64,000 bases of DNA, from assembly GCF_018873765.1 (NCBI RefSeq), contig NC_057922.1:63822755-63886754 (forward strand), written 5' to 3'. The first letter of the stretch is position 1; every line of letters begins with the position of its first letter. A program made the position numbers and the translations under genes. This document shows positions 54,498 to 64,000 of this stretch, one piece after another. This stretch comes from Telopea speciosissima (Eukaryota > Streptophyta > Magnoliopsida > Proteales > Proteaceae). The notes under the pieces are model-generated. The model worked only from the letters and a program-made list of their open reading frames with translations. It was not told where the DNA came from and ran no database searches.

Positions 54498-54856
54498 GGT
54501 ACCCCATCAGTCTATTTCTAAGATCCCTCCTCAAAGAAAAACTATGGACCGTTGAATGGTGATCTCTCGCTCATGTTCTTGAGATCCCTCCTCAACTCTC
54601 CAGGGATGAATCACACCGTCTGCGAGACCTATAGGATCACAAAAGTGTATACCCCCCGAGGCGTATTTCAATGGTGGAGATCATCGGGTCCTCTTAAATT
54701 TACTGGGACCCACATGTACTTTTTCCAATTCCGCGAGGATTTTCTGGTAGGTAGCCACGTGTCAACACGTCCATGTTGGACGGTGAGCTTCGACAAGAGT
54801 CATGCTTGGAGCTTTAAAATGGAGCAAAATCCATAATCGGAGTGGCCCACTCAGTG

Positions 54857-57800
54857 ATGCCAATATGCCATGGCCGAAAAATGAAAGTCGGATTCGCCTT
54901 CTTGAGTTGCACCTTCCAATCTGGGAGTCTCAATCCCTTCCACTGCAACTTCCTTTCCCCCTCCACAAATCCTTCCCTTTCCCTCCCTTCCACACTCCGT
55001 TCGACCACTTTCTTTGGTAATCCTCCTGCGTTGAGGACCAGAAGCAACTTTAACAACTGTAATACGAAGCAAATCCACGCGGCCTCTGCGGTAATGGCTT
55101 CTGCTTACAAGCCTGAGCAGGCTAGGGTTCCTCCTGCGGTTCCATTGTCTACCCCTCCTGTAACCAAGGCAATTTTCTCTCTCTCTTTTACTACGCTTGA
55201 ATTGAATGATCAGCCTAGGTTTGCTCTAATTTTTCTTTCCACTGGCATTCTTTTCTATTTTTTTTTGGATGTTATGTTAGTTATGATTTTGTGACTTGTA
55301 CCGAGGCGAAATCGCTTCCCGATTGGAATTGTACTACCCTTGTTTTAACTGGTTCTTGTTACTATTTTATGATCCATATTAGTTTGCAGTGTCTATTGGA
55401 TGTGGTGGATAAGACAATTTCTTTTAAAAGTTACGCTTTTATTGATCTCATATTCATTTCTTCCATCTCTTTTTTCAGTTCAAGATTGCTCTTTGCCAGT
55501 TGTTTGTGACTGCGGACAAGGAAAGGAACATTGTTCATGCTCGCAAAGCAATTGAGGAGGCTGCTGGAAAGGGTGCTCAGCTTGTTCTTTTGCCTGTAAG
55601 TTAACTGAACAGGATAAATCTGTTGCCCTTGGTTTGAAACACGATTGAACTGCGTTTTAACCTTTTCAACTCCATTTAAGGAAAGAGGAGATATCTAGGG
55701 CTACATAGGATTTTGTAATGTTTTTCTTTGAGATACCCAATTTATGTCAAGTGAAACAATCCCTCGATGCATTGATCAATCTTGTGTTTCCCCTGTACTG
55801 CTGTTTCTGTTACAATCTCTCAGTGCATGAACCAATCTTGTGTTTCCTCTTGTACTGCTGCTTCCGCTATTGTTAATTCCAAGGCTCACAATGTCCGAAT
55901 CATGATACTTATGTCTGTGGCCATGGATTATTGGTTTAGATAGATGCTTATCTCTTATTCTCTCTCTCTCAGGAAATATGGAACAGTCCATACTCAAATG
56001 ATAGCTTTCCAGTATATGCTGAAGATATTGACGCTGGAGGGGATGCATCTCCTTCAACTGCAATGTTGTCTGAATCTGCTCGGACTCTCAAGATCACCAT
56101 AGTTGGTGGCTCAATACCAGAACGTTGTGGTGATAAGCTGTACAATACCTGCTGTGTATTTGGTGCAGATGGGAAACTGAAGGCCAAACATAGAAAGGTA
56201 TGTGTCTATGCCTTCCTACCATTTGCTGAATATACATAATACCTCCCCCTGCCCACCCCGAACATGGTACAACCTAAAGTTGAACTTATGACTTCTTACT
56301 TGTACTTTTACTATTATCAATTGGGGGTCTGGTGGGACCCATTGGACATGAAAATCTTCATTGATGGATATATGATTTCGTTTCTGCATATTTGCGATAA
56401 ATATTTTTTTCTGTAATATTGGTTGTTAAACAAAAAGATCTTAGGATGTTTTTATTACTGCAGATACATCTTTTTGACATTGATATTCCGGGGAAGATTA
56501 CATTTATGGAATCAAAGACTCTCACAGCTGGGGAGACCCCTACTGTTGTGGACACAGGTTTGTGTTCCTGCTTGTACAGACACATTTTTAGGCATTACCC
56601 TAGAGATGGTATTCTGCTCAATTCATTCATTTATTCCTTTATGCGATTTATGTTCTGATTTTTATAGCAATTTTAGGCAAGTTCTTGTGGTACAATATCT
56701 TTCATTCAGATCCTTCTTATAGCATTTCATGTGAGAGATTTTCTAGTTGGCACCTTAATGTTCCATTTTCAGTGACACAGCTCAATGATAACCTAAAAAA
56801 TTCCATGGAAATTTTTGTTAATAAAGTAAATATTTGGTAATTAAGTATAATCTCTTTCGAGGCTATGGAGATAACTCTGTTGTTTCCTGAAGTTTTACCT
56901 AGCCATTTGTAATGTAGTCCTAGATTGGTAGGAGACCAACTAGGAGCCAGTAAACCAGGATCTGTTATGAACAGGTGAATTGGCTAGGTCAAAATAGGGT
57001 TTTTGGTGAAATTAGGGTTAGGGTTTGGATCGAATGCTATAGGGGCAGGTGTGGAGAGTTTGAACTAAAAAAGGAGGGATTTTGCTGGCTGGTTTGGTCT
57101 GGGCTGAATTTAGGTTATGAGAATGTTGTTTAGTGATGGAGGATGTTGTGGTTTGAATGGGGTAATGGGAATACAGCTTGGTTCGAATATTCCAACTGGG
57201 CAGGCGAATACTCGATCTAGTTATATGAAGGTGTTGTTAGCTGAATGGCTAGTTAAGAATTTTGGGAGATGGGTGGGAAAATTAGGGTTTTGGAGTGGTT
57301 TAGAGGATTAGGAGAAGAATGGGTATTGATGGGATGATTCAAACTTACTGTTGTTGCAAGGCAGCTCAGTTGGTTAGAGGATCGTGAATAACTCTTGAGT
57401 TTTGATTTTGAAAATTGAAGGAGAACTTCAAAAGAACCACCCGGGCTTCACACCGCAAGGTGTCGATTGGATCAAACACCAATCCCACCAACGAACCACC
57501 CGAGCTTCCCACCGCAAGGTGTTAATCAGATCAAATACTGATCCCACCAGCCTTGATGAAACACAAGACAAAAATCTTCAATGGAGAAGAAGAGCAACAA
57601 AAGCTTTCATTAATATCAAAATTCGTCTTCAATGTTTGCCCCCCGTACAACCTTATATAAAAGACTCAAAAAATAAAGTCCTACACTAAAAAGGATAGGC
57701 CTAACCCAATCCTTAACCTATTACTTAACTTAAATTGACTAGGAAACTGAAATAGACTCAAAACAGAGTCCTAATGCAGCCCAACTTAAATACTTAAAAG

Positions 57801-60800
57801 AAAACTAATAAAATAACTTAAATTGAACCATTGGTTAAATCGGTTCAATTTATGAACTAAAACACCAAAATAAAGCTAAATATGGAACTAAAACAACTGA
57901 TCCCGTATGCAACCTAATTACCCATAGTTTAGGTCCATAAAAGTGGCCTATTATATTGAAAACCCATGGGATCAAAGGCCCAACATGTACACAACCCAAC
58001 CCTAGACTTATTCCTAATAAAAGAAGCCCAGTTTGGTGATAAATCTGCATCAATCTGGGTAACACAGATCACCCTGTGTGTCAATGAGCACTCTGTATTA
58101 TTCTTTCAACGACTTACTTCATATTATATATTAATTTTGAAATTCATGCTCTACAGAAGACTCATGTCCTCAAAAGATTTGTAGTACTCCTATTTTTAAC
58201 ACCTTGTCTTTTGCTAGGTGATATTCAAGGAAAAGGAGGAAAACTTAGAAAGTAGAGCTTTTAGGGCTTTCCTAATCCATTAATTTATGAATTTGTATTA
58301 TCTATAGTGGTGGCTTTTATATTAGTTGGATGTCTCTTTCATGATTAGAGAGGAACTGACTTTGTCTGACCTCATGTTTTGTTGAAAATTCTTGAAATGG
58401 CTATGGATTTGTTTGTGCAGATGTTGGGCGTATTGCCATAGGTATCTGTTACGATATTCGGTTCCAGGAGCTAGCTATGCTGTATGCAGCAAGAGGTCTG
58501 TTTTTATTTTTTATTCTTAATTTTAATTGATCTGTTTGGTAAAAATTTTTATGCTTCTAACAGTGGTCCCTGGGTACGGATACAAATATGATAATGGTTA
58601 CAGGAAACAGGGATATGGCCTCATGCCCCCCCCCCAACCCCCAAAAAAATAAAAAATAAAATAAAAATAAAAAAATGACATGGACATGGACATGCCTACC
58701 CAATTAGTTTTCAAACGCAAAAGATTCATATGATTATTGGTTCCTCGTCTAATATGTTAGAACTAGTGGCTATTGTACTGGTCAAATTAATTCCGTTGTT
58801 TCATGCATAAATATGAAACTCAAAACTTTGTTGAGTTTGAATATAGAACAGTAAGTGTTACACAAAAAATCCACTTACAAACTTTGACACAAAAGAAACA
58901 TGAAAGTAAAGTTGCATGTGCATAAGGTGGTGGGACTATGTAAGTTGGTTAAATAAAAACAATGATGAAAACATCTTTAAGATATAAAGCAGCTATTATG
59001 AAGTGTACCTTGAGGCATTGACTCAAGTGTTGTGTGATTCTCTACCCAATCAACTGTTGAAATCATAGAAGTAAACCAATAAATACCAGAAGTATTTGGT
59101 AATTGATAAAAATCGGTGGATCAAAATGCAGAAATCTGAATATGAGAATTTAGTGCTAGAGAGGTCTCAGCTGTTGGATCGTGGATTTCTTGGTCAAATT
59201 AGATCATTCTGACAATTTTCTTTTAATTTTGAAACACATTGGATACAGTGGGGGTGGCCTTGTCTATGCCCTGCCTGTGCTGCTGGACCATACAAATATC
59301 CGTACTGCATGACACTTGTATTGTGGCTATCTGCATCCAGGAATCATGGATTGTGAATGTTATCAGTTTGTAGATTGATAGCAGTCATTAGCAGATATAC
59401 TGGTCTAACTATTGTCCATTCAGGACCTCAATTTAATATCTCATTAGTATATTGATGTGATCCTTTAAGAAGGGAAGTATGGTCATCACTTTATCTCCAG
59501 AGTGGCAGTGATATGAGCTGGGGCAGCAGCATTGCTTTCATCACTGTAAAAGATGGTCTTATTTATCTCTGACAAAAAAGTCAACGATTTACTTTTGGAA
59601 GTCGCACTTTTGAGGTTGATTATTTACCTTATAGTTTCTTTTCTTGGGTGCTTAATCTGCTTATTCCCTCACATCAGTGTGGCTAAGTGATCAAAAAGGG
59701 ATGACGTGGGTTGGAATGCCAATTCTGTAGTGATATTTCTTGAGATGTATTAGCTTTTGCCATAAGCAGTGGACCGACTTTGCTGGACTTGCCCTGCACT
59801 TGTGGACTATCTGTACCTATTGGTTCCTGATAATAATTGTTGTTTGGTCATTAATGGGGACAAATGTCATGTTACTCGGTCATAATTTTGTTGATGTGTT
59901 TATTTTCCTGGTCAAGGTTGCCGCTACGATTTGCTGTTGATTTATTTTATAAACTTTATTTCATGCTGAGGATATAATAATTTTTTATTCTTTTATGGGT
60001 TTAACTTATTAATTATTGGGAGTGTAATGATTTGGCTCTTAGGTGCTAACTTGCTCTGCTATCCTGGGGCCTTTAACATGACCACTGGTCCCTTGCATTG
60101 GGAGTTGTTACAGAGGGCAAGGTAATGATCTGTATTATTTTCCTTAGAAAATTTTGTGATTGTTTGTTCTTGTGATGGTTTGAGTCTTAAAAGTTTCTAG
60201 GTTAAAAGTTTCATGGCTGCGAGGTACAGTATGGCTCCGCTTGGTTGCGAGGGAAATGCAAATATTTCCTTGGGAAGTGACATATATTTTACTGGAAAAG
60301 TCATTTTTTTTTGGTTGCTATGGAAATGCAAATATTTTGTTGGAAAGTGAAATATATTTTACAGGAAATGCAAATATAAAGTACGCCTACTGGCTAAAAA
60401 AAATTCTTTCAAGAAAACATCAGTTAGAATATTCATTCTTGTTGCTATCCAAATAAAGAAGGTCACCTCAGAAAGGACAGGTCACTTCAGAAAGGACAAA
60501 GGACTAAGAAAATCATCAGTTTGAATTTTCATTTTTGCTGCTACCCAAATAAAGGTCATTTTAGAAAGGATGTTAACACTTAAAATTCTTTTATGTGGGA
60601 GAATATCACTTGCTGAAAATAACTATTGACAGAAGGATTTTGAAGAGAACTCCATTCTAGTTTCTAGTCCAGATTCTCCCATCATGCTGAAGAGGATTCA
60701 AACTAATCCTTGATTGATTATTTAGTAGCAGTATTAGATCCTGTATTTATAAATTAGAGAGAGCTCTGATGAAACAGGGACTCCATACCATAGTTTCTGT

Positions 60801-63800
60801 AGGAAAGTCCATACAATGCTTGGTCTCCACTCCTTCTATATGATATTTAGCTTCAATTACCTGGAATCAGACACTCACATTTTCCGCCAAAGTGTCAGAT
60901 CCATTTACCTACGGCTCTATTTGTTTCGATGAGTAAAATTTTACATGGAAAACTTTTACATGTTCAAAATTTTGCAATGTTTGTTTACATAAGCTTGTTT
61001 GCAATGAAAACATAAGCGTTGTAGCAAATCAGGATCTAAAATCAGTATGTGTGATTGTGAAGAGAGAGGACAATGGGAAAGAGGATGTGCTGAACCATAA
61101 TAGATTCAATCTATGTCTATCGTGGTCCTCTTGCTTTATTTATAATTCCAATTATTAGAATCTTTGAGGAAACCTACTAAGAGTCAATGTCTAAATTACA
61201 AGCAATACAAGGAAAGTGTTGTGTAATATGGGTTCAAGGGTAAAATTGTCATAAGGGTAATATTGTCCTTGCACCCATTCCAGAACATTCTTTCTCTTGT
61301 TATAAATAAAGGACGGCTGTAGTCACTCTGACTCAAGCCATTGTTCAAGAATTTCAACATAGCATCAGAGCCAAAAATCCGAGAATATGGGACCTAATAT
61401 TTTTTTCCTTTCTTTCTCTTTCTCTCCATCGTGATTTCGACTTAGCAGCACCACCACCTCCGCCACTAACCTACCATCAGCAGCCACCACCTCCGCCAGC
61501 AGCCCCCCCTTCTAATGTAGTTCTAGATAGGGTAAAGCCCTACTAGAAGCCAATTAAACCAGGACCAATAACAAAGATCTAAGGGGCTGTTGGTTCTGCA
61601 GTTTCAGTAGGACAGAATTGCAGTTTTAGGTCAAATCTAGGGCTTAGGTTAGGATAATGGAAGGGGGGCTTAGGGGGTATGGCTAGGCAGGTTTATAGGA
61701 CTCTAATAATGTAGGTATTACAGAGTTTTAAGTGTTTTGAAAATTCTGTAAAACTGGGCAGTAAGTCAGGATCGACTATGGGTTTTGGGGAAATTAATGA
61801 AGGATGAGAGGATTAGGGTTTTGATGGACAAATATGGCTGAGCAGCAAGATCTAGAGTTGAATGGAATTAGGATTTAATGGAATTCAAGCAAAAATAAAG
61901 GGGATCGATTGGGGGAATGGATTAGAGGATTAGAAGAAGAAATTGGGTGTCAAACTTACTGGAGATTCCACTGGTAGCAGCTTGAACAGATGTGAAGGAT
62001 AGAACCACCTTCGAATTGAAGAAGATCTTCCCAGCCATCACGGCGTAAGGAATCAACCGGATTCCACAAGTCCCTTTTCACTTTGAGAGCCATAAGGATG
62101 CACACTCATAAGGAGCAACAGCAGCAACAAAGGCAGCAAGCATAAAGCTAAGTTTTTATTAATCAAAATTCGTCTTCAAGGCTTTGTCCCCTTACAACCT
62201 TATATAAAAGACTCAAAAATAGACTTCTACTATAAAAAGGAAAGGCCTAACCCAATCCTTAACCTATTAGGTAACTTAAACTGACTAGGAAACTAAAATA
62301 GTAAAAGAAATAGACTCAAAATGTGGCTGGACTTACAGAGTGCTAATCCAGCCGAACTTACATCACATGACCACTTAATCAAGTCACATGATCAATTAAA
62401 TTGAACCAATTGGATGCAACCAATATGAACCGGTTCAATTAAAAAACATAAAAATAAACTAAGTATTGGGCTAATCCCGTATGCAACGTATATACCCCTA
62501 GTTTAGGCTCATTAAAGTGGCCTATTACATAGAAAACCCTTGGAATCAAAGGCCCAACATATATATATGTATCCCAACTCTAGACTTATTTCTAAAGAAT
62601 AAGCCCATTTCGGTGATGAATCTGCATCAACTCTCCCCAACTTGAAAAAATTCGTCCTCGAATTTTGCAGTGATGAGGGGGAAACAACATATGAGTAGCA
62701 GCTTCAACCATTCCCAAACAAAATTTTAGTGATGCAGGAACATTAGGGATGAAGTCTTTAAGGCGTGGAGCTTTCTCTTCGAAGAACCATGGTGGCATAA
62801 CAAACTCTATGTGTTCGATCTCTGAATCACCCGTAAATGCCCTATCCATAGTGTCTTCAGTGTTAATAACCTTCTTAGACACCAGCTCCACCTCTTCATC
62901 TTCTACTGTATCAGCCTTATCGACATTGGTTTCTTCGACATAGACCACTTCAGTAGGATCTTCTACATGTTGATTTTCCATCTTTAAAGCTATAGGAGTG
63001 GTCTTTTTCTTTTCATCACAATTCATTGTCACTTCAGATTTATTTTCAACTTCCTTTGGCAATGAAAATATGTATTCTTTATACATGTCTGTGTCTTCTC
63101 TGTAACCTCTGAGTCTATCCCTGTGACCTTTGGCAGGGGTGACTCTTTGTTCTCCCAATCATTGCAACCTATCCAGGATGGCTTCAGTTGCAGCCCTTTG
63201 TTCAGCAGCAAATTTCTGGAACAATTTCAACATAGCAGCTATAGGATCTACTACTTGATTACCATGCTGATCTATGGCTCTAATACCAAATAATGTAGTT
63301 CTAGATAGGGTAAAGCCCTACTAGAAGCCAATTAAACCAGGACCAATAACAAGGAACTAAGGGGCTGTTGGTTCTGCAGTTTCAGTAGGACAGAATTGCA
63401 GTTTGAGGTCAAATCTAGGGCTTATGTTAGGATAATGAAAGGGGGGCTTAGGAGGTATGGTTAGGCAGGTTTATAGGACTCTAATAATGTAGGTATTATC
63501 GAGTTTTAGGCAGGTTTCTAGGACTCTAATAATGCCGTAAGGAGTCAACCGGATTCCACCAGTCCCTTTCCACCTTGAGATCCTCAAGGATGCACACTCA
63601 CAAGGAGCAACAGTAGCAACAAAGGCAGCAAGCATAAAGCTGAGTTTTTATTAATCAAAATTCGTCTTCAAGGCTTTGCCCCCTTACAATCTTATATAAA
63701 AGACTCAAAAATAGACTTCTACTCTAAAAAGGAAATGCCTAACCCAATCCTTAACCTATTTAAACTGACTAGGAAACTAAAGTAGTAAAAGAAATAGACT

Positions 63801-64000
63801 CAAAACGTGACTGGACTTACAGAGTCCTAATCCAGCCCAACTTACATCACATGACCACTTAACCAAGTCACATGGTCACTTAAATTGAACCAATTAGATG
63901 CAACCAATATGAACCGGTTCAATTAAAAAACATAAAAATAAACTAAGTATTGGGCTAATCCCGTATGCAACCTATATACCCCTAGTTTAGGCTAATTAAA
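54857..64000 (+). CDS. Omega-amidase, chloroplast type (nitrilase-like), 3' end outside the window
   Basis: Exons: 54857-55168, 55479-55595, 55973-56197, 56464-56557, 58421-58495, 60043-60121; the next exon is not in the window. The enzyme hydrolyses 2-oxoglutaramate and 2-oxosuccinamate, products of glutamine and asparagine transamination. The catalytic triad is visible: Glu (~144, EIWNSPYS), Lys (~218, KHRKIHLFDID) and Cys (~259, [10 protein letters not shown]). The N-terminal ~80 residues are Ser/Arg-rich and look like a plastid transit peptide before [18 protein letters not shown]. ATGs at 54881 and 55095 are alternatives, the latter giving a cytosolic form. The family normally continues ~70 aa further. 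Intron 1 appears to use a GC donor (ACCAAG/gcaatt); the GT nine bases upstream would delete VTK. Introns 4 and 6 carry LTRs. Confidence 0.92.
56910..58052 (-). mobile_element. Solo LTR of the Gypsy family in omega-amidase intron 4
   Basis: On the minus strand it runs TGATGCAGATTTATCACC to ...CTAGGACTACATTA, 1143 bp. Flanks atttg (56905-56909) and atctg (58053-58057) form a 5-bp TSD with one mismatch. No internal sequence is present. It is the same family as 26301-27586, 32588-36386 and 61513 onwards. Confidence 0.87.
58496..60042 (+). other. Omega-amidase intron 5
   Basis: Sequence without recognisable elements apart from an oligo(C)-oligo(A) run (~58627-58670). A free-standing frame at 59740-59940 (66 aa) has no recognisable similarity. 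Confidence 0.5.
60122..61217 (+). other. Omega-amidase intron 6, first part
   Basis: At ~60233 tatggctccgcttggttgcg and at ~60892 ctacggctctatttgtttcg resemble hAT-type MITE ends. Repeats of gaaatgcaaatatt occur at ~60254-60385. No exon of the amidase was found. Confidence 0.4.
61218..61512 (+). mobile_element. Short Copia-type LTR end with primer-binding site
   Basis: A TATA-like ttataaataaaggacg (~61298) precedes an LTR end ...tttcaaca (61359). A tRNA-Met-like PBS (tagcatcagagcc, 61360-61372) follows, then a leader rich in caccacctccgcc. The left border is a guess (tgttgtgtaa). The short LTR suggests a TRIM-like element, but the second LTR is not seen because the Gypsy LTR begins at 61513. 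Confidence 0.45.
61513..64000 (-). mobile_element. Second non-autonomous Gypsy element (runs off the window)
   Basis: The 3' LTR lies at 61513-62629, the internal region at 62630-63290, and part of the 5' LTR at 63291-64000. The 5' LTR has lost several hundred bases near 63500-63530 relative to the other copy. A tRNA-Met-like PBS (minus strand TTTGGTATTAGAGCCA) lies at the 5' LTR edge, and a polypurine tract GTTGGGGAGAG precedes the 3' LTR. The internal region of only ~660 bp encodes no gag core and no pol. Confidence 0.85.
62630..63285 (-). pseudogene. Short internal frame of the second Gypsy element
   Basis: A gag-like N-terminal start ([18 protein letters not shown]) meets a stop near 63160. 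A frame from 63158 follows with an acidic region ([19 protein letters not shown]) and [28 protein letters not shown] and [15 protein letters not shown]. It aligns throughout with 33892-34508, so the two elements share this downstream frame even though the second has lost the gag core. Confidence 0.65.

Noticed and set aside
1..64000. CRISPR arrays, bacterial operons, riboswitches or organellar DNA transfer.
   Set aside because: No regularly spaced repeats, no ribosome-binding-site-led gene runs and no plastid or mitochondrial gene matches were seen; the genome is that of a plant nucleus.

Overview
This is nuclear DNA from a flowering plant. The genes have GT-AG introns and encode plant proteins (BREVIS RADIX-like, GBF-interacting protein 1, RWP-RK/RKD factor, chloroplast omega-amidase). 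Between and inside them lie plant Copia and Gypsy LTR elements, long-TIR Mutator-like elements, Au-type tRNA-derived SINEs and small MITEs. The species cannot be named from this sequence; a TE-rich, probably woody and possibly early-diverging eudicot is only a guess. No bacterial, organellar or CRISPR features were seen.

Layout. 1-2017: last two coding exons of a BREVIS RADIX-like gene (+). 2519-14767: one degenerate Copia element (-) with both LTRs and a near-matching 5-bp TSD. Its 5' leader has been split by a 2.36-kb Mutator-like element carrying an F-box gene fragment (exact 9-bp TSD) and by a 2.08-kb solo LTR (exact 5-bp TSD). 14763-19070: TE debris (a second MULE-like element, a LINE fragment, MITEs). 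19073-20429: an intact, intronless mitochondrial acyl carrier protein gene between ~270-bp inverted repeats and an 18-bp direct repeat. 20771-47557: a ten-exon GIP1 gene (+), 848 aa spread over 26.8 kb because introns 3 and 4 hold LTRs, SINEs, foldback elements and a broken LHCB gene. 48846-51833: a six-exon RKD gene (-), convergent with GIP1. 51834-54856: intergenic MITEs, a Gypsy integrase/chromodomain remnant and a tRNA-like SINE head. 54857-end: first six exons of a chloroplast-type omega-amidase (+), whose introns carry a solo LTR and a non-autonomous Gypsy element running off the window.

The host genes are functionally unrelated (growth polarity, G-box factor binding, reproductive transcription, glutamine-transaminase side-product metabolism); no operon or cluster logic is seen. 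The theme of the window is transposon traffic: gene capture by TIR elements, nested insertions that can be put in order, and a recurring non-autonomous Gypsy family that inflates the introns of two genes. All exon boundaries were derived by eye from splice consensus, reading phase and family knowledge, without transcript evidence.
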